Shown here one piece after another: positions 15,809 to 24,084 of a stretch of 64,000 bases of DNA; the stretch's first letter is position 1, and every line of letters begins with the position of its first letter. The translations under genes were made by a program, and so were the position numbers. The notes below the pieces were generated by a model, which was given only the letters and a program-made list of their open reading frames with translations, had not been told where the DNA came from and did no database searches. This DNA comes from Marinimicrobium sp050113635 (GTDB lineage Bacteria; Pseudomonadota; Gammaproteobacteria; Pseudomonadales; Cellvibrionaceae), in NCBI RefSeq assembly GCF_050113635.1, contig NZ_JBNJLT010000001.1, positions 248,001 to 312,000 of the forward strand, written 5' to 3'.

Positions 15809-17386
15809 ATGGTCGCGATTACGGGTATTGAGGTATTGCCCATTGGCGCTCCCCCCACCGGCTTTGGCGGCGATGCCCGCAATATCGCTCAAGGCGGGCC
15901 CACTTACGCCAACGTGGTGCTGGAGATTCTGACGGATCACCCTGAACTCCGAGGCACCAGCATCATTTTCACTAACGGCCACGGTTTAAAAGAACTGTGC
16001 GCCGTTACCCGGGACGTAGCGAATCGCTATCTTCTGCAGGAAGGAAATTTACCCGCTCCCAACGAGCTACATCTCGACGGAAACCTGGGACGGTTTTGCA
16101 AACGCATGCTGCAGGATTCCGACTACAGCTGGCTAGGTGGTGTGGGCATGTCACGCATGGCGATCGGCGCTGTCGCCAACGCCCTGTGGGATCTGTCGGC
16201 CAAGATTCAGCAGATTCCCGCCTGGCAATTGATCACTGAAATGACCCCAGAGGATTTGCTGGCGTTCATCGACTTCGAGCCCATCGGCGATGTGCTGTCC
16301 CCGGCCGAGGCGCTCGATATGTTGCGCCAGGCGCAACAGGGCAAAGAGGCACGAACCCAATCGATCTATCAACAAGGGCTTCTGGCTTATAACACCGCAG
16401 GCTGGAGCGGCATCAGTCAGGAAGGGCTGATCGCACAAACCCGGAAAATGCTGGGGGACGGATGGCCTCAGATCAAGATTAAGGTGGGTGCCAGTTACAG
16501 CGCGGCGCGCATCAACGCGGATGAAGCGCGCATCCCACTGAGCCGCGACGATATTGATCGAATGGCGCTCGAGGCAGCGAATGAAGATGCTGAACGTCTA
16601 CTGCTGGTGTATCGCACTATTGCCGCGGAAGATACTCGCCCGCAAACGATGAAAGTCGCTATCGACAGTAATCAGGTGTTCGACCCGCGCTCTGCGTTTA
16701 TTTTCGCACATCAACTGGCACTGAAGCTCTATAACGCCAATCCCGAGTTTCGCATCGAGTGGTTCGAGGAGCCCTGCAACCCGCATAGCGCCCTCGCCCA
16801 CGTCGAACTGCAGCAGGCGCTCAACCGCGCCTTTGAGGCTTACGATCCACCATTGCGGGTACCTGTCTCTACCGGCGAGCAGGGCGCCTCTCCGGTCACG
16901 TTCAAGGATTTATTGCATGCCAGGGCACCGACCGGCGGCCCCGAGCGATATGCCATTGACGTCATTCAAATGGATTACGCACGAGTCGGAGGCATCGGTG
17001 ACAATCTGGCCATCTTGCTGCTGGCTCAAAAAGCCCGACAGGAAGGAAGAGATGTCCGTATTTGCCCTCACACCGGCGGCATCGGGCTGTGTGAGGGTAT
17101 GCGGCACATTCAGGCGATTAAGCAGGTACTATTCGGACCGGACAATCGCGCCGGCGTGCCGGATATTCTGGAATATGTTGCCGAGGAAGAGCGCAGCGTC
17201 CACGAAGGCGTATTCACTAACCCTGCGGTGGTAAAAAACGGGTTTTATCAAATGAACCGGGAAGCTGGCGTCGGCGTAGACTACAGTGCAAGAGGCAAAC
17301 AGGACTATCAACTGCCCTCGGGGCGAGCCTGGCAGGCCAATGACCACTATGCGGCACTGGCCCGAAAATTTATGCAATTGGATTGA
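15809..17386 (+). CDS. Enolase-superfamily dehydratase, L-fuconate-dehydratase-like
   Basis: The protein has 525 residues, longer than the ~440 usual for L-fuconate dehydratase. The mandelate-racemase-type active site is visible: KIKVGAS (catalytic Lys pair), metal ligands in VAIDSNQVF (Asp), IEWFEEP (Glu) and VSTGEQG (Glu), and ICPHTGG (His). The N-terminal NVVLEILTD and NGHGLKEL resemble the fuconate-dehydratase subgroup, which removes water from sugar acids. The extra length includes a segment around residues 165-200 and another around 240-290. It stands alone, without other fucose-pathway genes nearby. The sugar acid used is uncertain. Confidence 0.75.
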   Translation: MVAITGIEVLPIGAPPTGFGGDARNIAQGGPTYANVVLEILTDHPELRGTSIIFTNGHGLKELCAVTRDVANRYLLQEGNLPAPNELHLDGNLGRFCKRMLQDSDYSWLGGVGMSRMAIGAVANALWDLSAKIQQIPAWQLITEMTPEDLLAFIDFEPIGDVLSPAEALDMLRQAQQGKEARTQSIYQQGLLAYNTAGWSGISQEGLIAQTRKMLGDGWPQIKIKVGASYSAARINADEARIPLSRDDIDRMALEAANEDAERLLLVYRTIAAEDTRPQTMKVAIDSNQVFDPRSAFIFAHQLALKLYNANPEFRIEWFEEPCNPHSALAHVELQQALNRAFEAYDPPLRVPVSTGEQGASPVTFKDLLHARAPTGGPERYAIDVIQMDYARVGGIGDNLAILLLAQKARQEGRDVRICPHTGGIGLCEGMRHIQAIKQVLFGPDNRAGVPDILEYVAEEERSVHEGVFTNPAVVKNGFYQMNREAGVGVDYSARGKQDYQLPSGRAWQANDHYAALARKFMQLD

Positions 17387-17464
17387 ACTCTTACCCCAGG
17401 TTCGAAGCCTCAGAACAGGACACCGGGATTTGTTCACATCAATCACGCCACCGGGAGGAACGCG

Positions 17465-18142
17465 ATGAACGTTTTGATGGTATTAACGTCACACAGCCAG
17501 CTGGGCAACACCGGGAAACGCACCGGGTTTTGGCTGGAGGAGTTTGCAGCACCGTACTATCGGTTCGTGGACAGCGGAGCCACGGTCACGCTGACTTCTC
17601 CGCGCGGAGGCCAGCCTCCGCTAGACCCCAAAAGCGACGAGCCGGATGCCCAAACGGACGACACCGAGCGTTTCCGCGCGGACGACAAAGCCCAGCGCCA
17701 ACTCGCCGAAACTGTGCCGCTGGATCAAATCAAACCCGAGGACTACGACGCCATTTTTTACCCCGGCGGCCACGGCCCGCTGTGGGATTTGGCCGAAGAT
17801 CGCGACTCCATCCGTCTTCTGGAATATTTTTACGAGCACGACAAACCGATGGGGCTGGTCTGTCACGCGCCCGGGGTCTTGCGTCACGCCAAGCAGCCCG
17901 ATGGGCGTTCACTGATCAGCGGTAAACACGTCACCGGCTTCAGCAACACCGAAGAGGAGGCCGTAGCGCTGACCGACGTGGTGCCCTTTCTCGTGGAGGA
18001 CGAATTGCGACATCATGGCGGGCAATATTCCAAAGCCGATGACTTCCACGCGCATGTGGTGACTGACCGTAACCTGGTCACCGGGCAGAACCCTTCCTCA
18101 TCAGCGCCAACGGCAGACGCGCTATTGAAACTTTTGCGCTAA
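17465..18142 (+). CDS. DJ-1/PfpI-family (class I glutamine amidotransferase-like) protein
   Basis: The protein has 225 residues. The fold marks are AIFYPGGHGPLWDL and the nucleophile elbow GLVCHAPGVL, with the reactive Cys followed by His and a family Glu near the N-terminus (WLEEFAAPYY). This is the Hsp31/HchA-like branch, which repairs glyoxal damage or degrades methylglyoxal; members with SSSAPTADALL C-termini are usually annotated as type 1 glutamine amidotransferase domain proteins. A GGGAGGAA ribosome site precedes the start. It probably shares a transcript with the upstream dehydratase, 78 bp away. Confidence 0.8.
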   Translation: MNVLMVLTSHSQLGNTGKRTGFWLEEFAAPYYRFVDSGATVTLTSPRGGQPPLDPKSDEPDAQTDDTERFRADDKAQRQLAETVPLDQIKPEDYDAIFYPGGHGPLWDLAEDRDSIRLLEYFYEHDKPMGLVCHAPGVLRHAKQPDGRSLISGKHVTGFSNTEEEAVALTDVVPFLVEDELRHHGGQYSKADDFHAHVVTDRNLVTGQNPSSSAPTADALLKLLR

Positions 18143-18437
18143 TAGGCTCCATGCCGATACTGCCCCACCAGCCGTATCGGCGTACCACCAACCTCTGGAC
18201 AAACGGCCTTCCAACACAGCCTTTTCCGGCAACGTTAACAAGCCTACCTTAACAAAACTTTTGAGAACTTCAGCCCTCCAAAGCACGAGGGTAATACCAA
18301 TGCGAACCCAAAGCTGGCAAAATCCCAGGCTGTCTATCAATATGGTAAAGTTTGCCTTATAACTGTTTACCCTATAACCATGTACCTCATAACAACATGA
18401 AACACCGTGAGTAAAGCCAACAACAGGAGAATATCCG
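18143..18437. other. Intergenic region upstream of the HiPIP gene
   Basis: The 295-bp stretch begins with an 8-bp hairpin (GCCGATAC/GTATCGGC, 18153-18181) with no T-run, a weak terminator candidate. The part from 18340 to 18400 is AT-rich with TATAAC-like boxes (TTATAACTG, CTATAACC), which is where the HiPIP promoter is expected. No other gene is seen. Confidence 0.4.
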
Positions 18438-18716
18438 ATGAAGCGCAGAGACTTTTTAAAGCTGTCGGCGGCCACCGCCGGCGCCACCCTGATCCCCGTG
18501 CACATGATTCAGGCTCAAGAGGAACACCTCTCACCGGAGGACCCTCAAGCCAAAGCACTGAAGTATGTGGAAGACAGTGAAATCGAAGGTCAGCACTGCA
18601 ACAACTGTATCCATGCCAAAGGCGACCTGGAAGCCGAGTGGGTCGGCTGCAACCTGTTCCCCAACAAACAGGTCAAAGGCAGTGGCTGGTGCAGCGTCTG
18701 GGCCGCCAGGGGCTGA
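18438..18716 (+). CDS. High-potential iron-sulfur protein (HiPIP)
   Basis: The protein has 92 residues. A twin-arginine signal begins MKRRDFLKLSAATAGATL, so it is exported folded through Tat. The mature part has four cysteines in HiPIP order: HCNNCIHA (Cys-x2-Cys), then WVGCNLF and GSGWCSVW, which hold one [4Fe-4S] cluster. It carries single electrons in the periplasm, typically between cytochrome bc1 and an oxidase or reductase. An AGGAG ribosome site precedes the start. It is monocistronic by spacing (121 bp to the next gene). A cytochrome-bearing dehydrogenase is encoded about 3 kb upstream, but a link is speculative. Confidence 0.9.
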   Translation: MKRRDFLKLSAATAGATLIPVHMIQAQEEHLSPEDPQAKALKYVEDSEIEGQHCNNCIHAKGDLEAEWVGCNLFPNKQVKGSGWCSVWAARG

Positions 18717-18837
18717 TTATCATTCCGCCGCCCGGAGCCTGAGTCAACACGGCTTCCGGGTGGTGGATCAGTAACAACCGCACCACCTTTTGCGTTACCA
18801 TAGCGCGCACGGTCAATACTGAACTAGAGCGAGTGCT

Positions 18838-19854
18838 ATGCTAACTACAGAACCCAACCCTCTTTACCGTCCCTCCCCCTCTCGTTACGAAAATATGCCC
18901 TACCCGCGCTGTGGCCGCAGCGGCCTGCGCCTGCCAGCGCTGTCTCTGGGTCTGTGGCAGAACTTCGGTGGAGTGGACTCTCTGAGCAACGCCCGCGCCA
19001 TGATCCAGAAGGCATTTGATCTCGGCATTACTCATTTTGATCTGGCCAACAATTACGGCCCCCCCTACGGCTCGGCCGAAACCACGTTTGGGCAGGTTTT
19101 CCAGCAGGATCTGGCGCCCTACCGGGATGAACTGATCATCTCTAACAAGGCCGGTTATGACATGTGGCCCGGCCCTTACGGCATCGGTGGCTCACGCAAA
19201 TATCTCATTGCCAGCTGCGACCAAAGCCTGAAACGCACCGGAGTGGAATACTTCGATATTTTCTACTCTCACTGTATGGATCCCGAGACGCCGCTGGAAG
19301 AAACGATGGGCGCGTTGGACACCATTGTGCGCTCGGGCCGGGCCCTATACGCGGGCATTTCCAACTACACCCCGGAAAAAACCCGTGAGGCCATCGCCAT
19401 TCTGAAATCGTTGGGCACGCCCCTGCTGATTCACCAGCCACGCTACAACATGCTGGATCGCTGGATTGAGGACGGGCTGACGGATGTCCTCAAAGAAGAG
19501 GGTGTGGGTTCTATTGTGTTCTCGCCACTGTCTCAAGGCGTACTGACCAACAAATACCTGAAAGGTATTCCCGACGGCTCACGCGCTTCTCGCAGCGAGC
19601 AGATCTACCTGAGCGAAAATGACATCGGCGCTGACCGTCTGCGCAAAGCGGCGGCGCTGAACGAGATCGCACAGGAGCGGGGTCAAAGCCTGGCTCAAAT
19701 GGCATTGGCGTGGGTGTTGAACAATGACGCTGTCACCAGCGCCATTATCGGCGCCAGTCGCCCAGCACAAATCGAAGACTCGGTTGAAGCGTTGAACAAT
19801 CGCGAATTCAGCACCGAGGAGCTGGACCGAATCGAAGGCATTCTCGCGGCCTGA
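18838..19854 (+). CDS. Aldo/keto reductase, YghZ / Kv-beta-like
   Basis: The protein has 338 residues, the length of E. coli YghZ (glyceraldehyde 3-phosphate reductase). Signatures are PYPRCGRSGLRLPALSLGLW at the start, ITHFDLANNYGPPYGSAE (catalytic Asp and Tyr), ISNKAGYDMWPGPYG (Lys and YghZ-type loop), and IFYSHCMDPETP (His). It likely reduces small aldehydes such as methylglyoxal or glyceraldehyde derivatives with NADPH. The alternative start at M20 (18895) is possible, but the ATG at 18838 has AGAGCGAG upstream and fits the family. A hairpin (19891-19922) lies between it and the convergent esterase. Confidence 0.85.
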   Translation: MLTTEPNPLYRPSPSRYENMPYPRCGRSGLRLPALSLGLWQNFGGVDSLSNARAMIQKAFDLGITHFDLANNYGPPYGSAETTFGQVFQQDLAPYRDELIISNKAGYDMWPGPYGIGGSRKYLIASCDQSLKRTGVEYFDIFYSHCMDPETPLEETMGALDTIVRSGRALYAGISNYTPEKTREAIAILKSLGTPLLIHQPRYNMLDRWIEDGLTDVLKEEGVGSIVFSPLSQGVLTNKYLKGIPDGSRASRSEQIYLSENDIGADRLRKAAALNEIAQERGQSLAQMALAWVLNNDAVTSAIIGASRPAQIEDSVEALNNREFSTEELDRIEGILAA

Positions 19855-19890
19855 GCACGGTTTCACGCACTCACTTGATCGCTTCACACG

Positions 19891-19922
19891 CCGGTTCAGC
19901 GGCTCCAATAGCGCTGAACCGG
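19891..19922. terminator. Convergent-gene hairpin
   Basis: CCGGTTCAGCG and CGCTGAACCGG form an 11-bp perfect stem around a 10-nt loop. It lies between the ends of the aldo/keto reductase and esterase genes. No strong T-run follows on either strand, so termination efficiency is uncertain. Confidence 0.55.
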
Positions 19923-19945
19923 GCTCGAAAGCCAAGTGCCCTGCT

Positions 19946-20620
19946 CTAGGCCAACCGTTCACTCAGCCAGCGTTGAATAACCGGCAACTGTTCCGGACAG
20001 ATCCCGTGCTCTACATCGTACGGCTCGTACACCACCGGATAATGCCATTCGCGCAAGCGCTCTGCAGCGCGCTGCCCCAACACCTCCGGTACCACCTGGT
20101 CCTGTCGACCGTGCTGAATCAGCGCTGGTAACGCCTCGTTAGCCTCACTACGATTCAGTGTCTCCGCAGTGGCAAAGTAGGAAGACAGCACCAGCAGGCC
20201 GCCCAAGGCATACCCGTAGCTCAATGCTGCCTCGTAAACCACGGCACCCCCCTGGGAGAAACCGGCCAGTACGATGCGACGTGGATCAACACCGCGTTCC
20301 ATTTCACGCTCAATAAGCGCGTGCACCGCTTGGGCGGACGCTCGCAGAGTATCCACGTCCACTTTGCGATCAATCGACAGTTCACGGATATCGTACCAGG
20401 CCCGCATTACCATCCCGCCATTAATGGTTACCGGAATACGGGGAGCATGAGGAAAGACAAACCTGGGGTGACAGTCTTCCGGCAATTTCAGGTGAGGTAC
20501 CACCGGCGCAAAGTCATTGCCATCGGCACCCAGGCCATGCAGCCAGATGACACTGGCATTGGCCGGCTCGGAAGACTCGGAAGGTTCGATCTCTACACAG
20601 GGCAGCAAAGACATATCCAC
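19946..20620 (-). CDS. Carboxylesterase / phospholipase-carboxylesterase family
   Basis: The protein has 224 residues, typical of small bacterial carboxylesterases (EstB/YpfH-like). The oxyanion-hole segment IWLHGLGADGNDFAPVV, nucleophile elbow LAGFSQGGAV (G-x-S-x-G), Asp in IQHGRQDQVVP and His in DVEHGI form the catalytic set. It hydrolyses short acyl esters in the cytoplasm; there is no signal peptide. It is transcribed convergently to the aldo/keto reductase gene and divergently from ppnN. Confidence 0.88.
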   Translation of the reverse strand: MDMSLLPCVEIEPSESSEPANASVIWLHGLGADGNDFAPVVPHLKLPEDCHPRFVFPHAPRIPVTINGGMVMRAWYDIRELSIDRKVDVDTLRASAQAVHALIEREMERGVDPRRIVLAGFSQGGAVVYEAALSYGYALGGLLVLSSYFATAETLNRSEANEALPALIQHGRQDQVVPEVLGQRAAERLREWHYPVVYEPYDVEHGICPEQLPVIQRWLSERLA

Positions 20621-20783
20621 TCTCTACCTATCATTCACAAACGAACAGTATACCCCCCTCAACCAATGTTCATAAGCCCTCCCCACCGTCGACAATTACC
20701 GCTACACTCGTAGGATGCAATCACCCACATAACCTTAACGCCCGTAATCCGAACAACGACTTATCATTGGACAGCGAGACACT

Positions 20784-22202
20784 ATGAACCAAACCAACCA
20801 TACGTACAGTCACTCAAGCCACCCGACACCACACCACGAAGCGGAGACCATTGACGCGGTGGTATCGCCTGTCGGCCCGCTGAAAGTGCTTTCCAAGGTG
20901 GAAATGGCCAAGTTGCTCGATGCCAGCCAGAGTGGGCTTTATACCTTGTTTCGCAGTTGTGCACTGGCGGTGCTGAGCAGTGGCAATTACATGGACGACG
21001 GCAAGGAATTGCTGGAACGCTACAAGAATTTTTCCATCCAGGTGCTGCAAGAGGAGCGCGGTATCAAACTGGATATCAAAGGCGCCCCCGCCAGTGCGTT
21101 CGTGGACGGAAAAATGATCCGCGGGATCGCCGAACACCTGTTCGCCGTTCTGCGCGATGTGCTGTACGCCAGCGCCGAAATGCGCGATAACCCAAAATTT
21201 GATCTCAACACCCAGGAAGGCACCACCGACGCCGTGTTTCATATCATGCGCAACGCCAACGCCCTGCACTCAGGCGTAGACCCCAAATTGATTGTCTGCT
21301 GGGGTGGGCACTCCATCAGCCGGGAAGAGTACGACTACACCAAGGAAGTCGGCTACCAGCTGGGCCTGCGTGAACTCGATATCTGCACCGGCTGCGGCCC
21401 GGGGGCCATGAAAGGCCCCATGAAAGGCGCCACCATTGGCCATGCCAAGCAACGCATCACCGGTAACCGCTACCTCGGCGTCACCGAGCCCGGCATTATT
21501 GCCGCCGAAGCGCCCAACCCGATTGTTAACGAACTGGTGATCATGCCGGATATTGAAAAGCGTCTGGAAGCGTTTGTGCGCACGGGTCACGGCATCATCG
21601 TGTTTCCCGGCGGCGCCGGGACCGCCGAGGAAATTCTTTACTTGCTCGGTATACTCCTTCACCCGGACAACCGCGACATTCCGTTTCCACTTATCTTCAC
21701 CGGTCCTGAACACGCAGCGGAGTACTTCGAGCGCATTCACGAGTTCATTGGCATCACACTCGGGGAAGAAGCGCAGCAGCGCTACCAAATCATCGTGGAC
21801 GACCCCGTGAGTGTCGCGCGGGAAATGCGAGAGGGTGTGCGCCATGTGCGTGAGTTCCGCAAACATACCGACGATGCGTTCTACTTCAACTGGCAACTGA
21901 AAATTCACTCGGACTTCCAACAGCCTTTCATCCCTACCCATGAGAACATGCGCGCTCTGGAGCTGCACAAGAACCAGGCCCCGCATGAGCTGGCCGCCAA
22001 CCTGCGCCGGGTGTTCTCAGGGATTGTGGCGGGCAACGTGAAGGATGAGGGCATACGGGCCATCGAGCAGCATGGTCTGTTTGAAATCCATGGAGACCCC
22101 GCCATCATGCAGCCTGTGGATGCACTGCTCGCCTCGTTTGTCGCGCAGCATCGGATGAAGCTACCTGGCCGCGCCTACAAGCCGTGCTACCGTATCGTCT
22201 AA
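20784..22202 (+). CDS. ppnN: Nucleotide 5'-monophosphate nucleosidase PpnN (YgdH)
   Basis: The protein has 472 residues, close to E. coli PpnN (454). It splits purine and pyrimidine monophosphates into base and ribose 5-phosphate and is controlled by (p)ppGpp in E. coli. The central LOG-family Rossmann domain shows VCWGGHSISREEYDYTKEVG, CTGCGPGAMKGPMKGA and the PGGAGTAEEILYLLG motif. The N-terminal DUF4478-type and C-terminal DUF3412-type extensions are present, separating it from short LOG proteins. It starts after CAGCGAGACACT; a downstream GCCGCC/GGCGGC hairpin at 22222 is weak. Confidence 0.92.
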   Translation: MNQTNHTYSHSSHPTPHHEAETIDAVVSPVGPLKVLSKVEMAKLLDASQSGLYTLFRSCALAVLSSGNYMDDGKELLERYKNFSIQVLQEERGIKLDIKGAPASAFVDGKMIRGIAEHLFAVLRDVLYASAEMRDNPKFDLNTQEGTTDAVFHIMRNANALHSGVDPKLIVCWGGHSISREEYDYTKEVGYQLGLRELDICTGCGPGAMKGPMKGATIGHAKQRITGNRYLGVTEPGIIAAEAPNPIVNELVIMPDIEKRLEAFVRTGHGIIVFPGGAGTAEEILYLLGILLHPDNRDIPFPLIFTGPEHAAEYFERIHEFIGITLGEEAQQRYQIIVDDPVSVAREMREGVRHVREFRKHTDDAFYFNWQLKIHSDFQQPFIPTHENMRALELHKNQAPHELAANLRRVFSGIVAGNVKDEGIRAIEQHGLFEIHGDPAIMQPVDALLASFVAQHRMKLPGRAYKPCYRIV

Positions 22203-22665
22203 GCGCCACTTGAGCCTCGTTCGCCGCCTTCGTAACGGCGGCGGGCTATGGTCAATTTCCTACACGTTTTTCCGATTATCGCCACTATCAACATACCTCC
22301 CGTTGCGAGAGAATAATTATCAACAAGGAGGGAACACAGGACGTGACTTGGACCAGGCAGGGTCAGGAGGAAGCGCCCCACTCTGATCGGGTCGAAGGAG
22401 CTTGACCCGAGAGGCAAGACAGGTGCCAGAGCGGAATGCTGGTGCTTTTAGGGATAGTAGTGCAAAAGGGACACTGGCCAGGGATAAGGAGTAGCCTCAG
22501 GAAGAGCACAGGCCGCACTGGAGGGCATATCACGAAGGGAAGCATCATTAGGGACAGGGGTCAGGGATGGGCAGGAGGCTCTGCACGACCCGACAGCCAT
22601 AAAGGGAAGTCAACGGGGGCCAATGCATGCATTGGCCCCCGCCTTTTATTTCTGGTTTTTTTCCA
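22203..22665 (+). ncRNA. 463-bp gene-free stretch; candidate small RNA or short transcript
   Basis: No convincing protein gene is present. An AT-rich AGAGAATAATTATCAAC block (about 22307-22323) precedes AAGGAGG and a 20-codon GTG-initiated frame (22343-22405), then about 200 nt of unusually purine-rich sequence. The region ends in a perfect 26-bp palindrome and a T-rich tail (22615-22665). A promoter-like block plus a canonical terminator on the same strand suggests a short transcript, possibly with a tiny peptide, but no known RNA family is recognised. It may instead be mere spacer before the convergent cpoB. Confidence 0.3.
22615..22640. terminator. 26-bp perfect palindrome, terminator between ppnN side and cpoB
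   Basis: The arms GGGGGCCAATGCA and TGCATTGGCCCCC are fully self-complementary. On the plus strand GCCTTTTATTTC and then TTTTTTT follow, a good intrinsic terminator. On the minus strand, 25 bp after the cpoB stop, the tail is less T-rich but may still end the tol-pal transcript. Confidence 0.8.
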
Positions 22666-23439
22666 CTAGAGGTTTTCCTGCAGATACTGCCGCGCCAAAC
22701 GCGCCGCATCACTGCCACTCGACGCCACTTCTTCCAGAAGGCGACGAGCCTGATCATTCTTGCCTTGCTGGTGATATACACGCCCCAACTTATACTGCGC
22801 ATCGGGACGTTTGCGATCTTTGGGGAACGTTTCCAGCAACTGTTCGAACCACTTCTGAGCTTCGCCGAGCTCTCCCTTTAACAGGTAGATTTCACCCAGC
22901 CAATAATAGCTGTTACCCGCAAAGTTACCACGAGGGTGAGCCTCAAGATACGCGTTAAACGCTTCAATCGATTGATCGATTTCGCGATCACGCAGTAACT
23001 GATAGGCATCGCGGTACATTTCCGTTTCAGAGGCACGCTCATCCCCACCGCTCGAGTCGTCGTCCGAGCCACTACCGGCGCCGAGGCTTAACCCGCCAGC
23101 ACCAGCCAGGTTAGCGGACTGGCTGCCCCCTTTGGTCAGCTCGCCAATCCGGCGGTCGAGGTCGAGATAATCCTCCATCCGCTTCTGCTTGAGACGCCGA
23201 AGCTCGTTGGACTGTTCTTCAACCAGACCGCGCAATTCCAGAACCTCCTGCTGGAGCGCCTGAAGCTGGTAAAACAACTCCGCCTGCATATTGGCGTTGT
23301 CATTTTGCGAGCCCGCGCCCTGCTGCCCACCTTGAGAGGAGCCGGAGGGCTGCGATTCCACCACACGCACCTGGGCCTGCAACAACGGTGTGGCAAGCCC
23401 CAGCGCGGAGCATAAGGTAGCGACGACTAGCGGTTTCAT
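22666..23439 (-). CDS. cpoB: Cell division coordinator CpoB (YbgF), Tol-Pal system
   Basis: The protein has 257 residues. The signal peptide is MKPLVVATLCSALGLATPLLQA. Next come a coiled coil (LFYQLQALQQEVLELRGLVEEQ, YLDLDRRIGEL) used for trimerisation, a Gly/Ser linker, and C-terminal tetratricopeptide repeats (AYQLLRDREIDQSIEAFNAY, SYYWLGEIYLLKGELGEAQ, YKLGRVYHQQGKNDQARRLL). CpoB acts in the periplasm with TolA, linking outer-membrane constriction and PBP1B activity. It is the last gene of the cluster. A GTG three bases upstream (23442) could also be the start. Confidence 0.9.
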   Translation of the reverse strand: MKPLVVATLCSALGLATPLLQAQVRVVESQPSGSSQGGQQGAGSQNDNANMQAELFYQLQALQQEVLELRGLVEEQSNELRRLKQKRMEDYLDLDRRIGELTKGGSQSANLAGAGGLSLGAGSGSDDDSSGGDERASETEMYRDAYQLLRDREIDQSIEAFNAYLEAHPRGNFAGNSYYWLGEIYLLKGELGEAQKWFEQLLETFPKDRKRPDAQYKLGRVYHQQGKNDQARRLLEEVASSGSDAARLARQYLQENL

Positions 23440-23447
23440 CACGAGAC

Positions 23448-23969
23448 TCAGTATTTAATTTCCACGCGACGGTTGCGCTCCCAGGCACGGTCATTACTGC
23501 CCATGGCCACAGGACGCTCTTCACCGTAACTCACCACTTCCAGATCACTGCGTCGCACGCCCTGTAACACCAGGAAATCACGCACGGCGTTGGCACGACG
23601 CTCGCCAAGTGCCATGTTGTATTCGCGGGAACCGCGCTCATCCGCATGACCTTCCAGGCGAACATCGGTGGGGGACTCTTTCAGGCGCTCAGCATGGGCC
23701 AGCAACAGCGCGCGCGAATCCGGCTTCAATGTGGCCTGATCAAAGTCGAAGTAAATGATGGTATCCAGCTCTTCCATATCGTCATCGGAGCCTGAGCGGG
23801 AGGTCACGCTGTCGCGATCAGACATACCGGTGGACACACCGTTGCCTGACTGACCGTCGGCGCCCATGCTGCCATCTGTATCTTCAGTGGTATCCGTGCT
23901 GGAACAACCCGCCAGAAACGCCATTACAAAGGCCAGTGTCAAACCTTGCTTCTTTACGCTCGTCATCAT
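23448..23969 (-). CDS. pal: Peptidoglycan-associated lipoprotein Pal
   Basis: The protein has 173 residues. The lipobox FLAGC marks an outer-membrane lipoprotein. After a Ser/Asp-rich linker, the OmpA-like domain reads IIYFDFDQATLKPDS and VRLEGHADERGSREYNMALG, with peptidoglycan-contacting Asp and Arg, and ends NRRVEIKY. Pal binds TolB or peptidoglycan and anchors the outer membrane. The start at 23969 has TGGAGTC six bases upstream; two ATGs a few codons earlier (23984, 23981) are less well placed. Confidence 0.93.
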   Translation of the reverse strand: MMTSVKKQGLTLAFVMAFLAGCSSTDTTEDTDGSMGADGQSGNGVSTGMSDRDSVTSRSGSDDDMEELDTIIYFDFDQATLKPDSRALLLAHAERLKESPTDVRLEGHADERGSREYNMALGERRANAVRDFLVLQGVRRSDLEVVSYGEERPVAMGSNDRAWERNRRVEIKY

Positions 23970-24084
23970 GTGTGACTCCATCATTAGTTGTTGATCTTCT
24001 CAAAACAGCTCCACAAACGGAGCCGCCCAAAACAAACTTCTACGGCTTCCCGAGCAACGTCAGGTGGCCCTCCCCGATCGACCC

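Noticed and set aside
20814..21986. Two long antisense frames (151 and 238 residues) over ppnN
   Set aside because: They lie wholly inside a clear ppnN gene and reflect its codon bias. No family motif.
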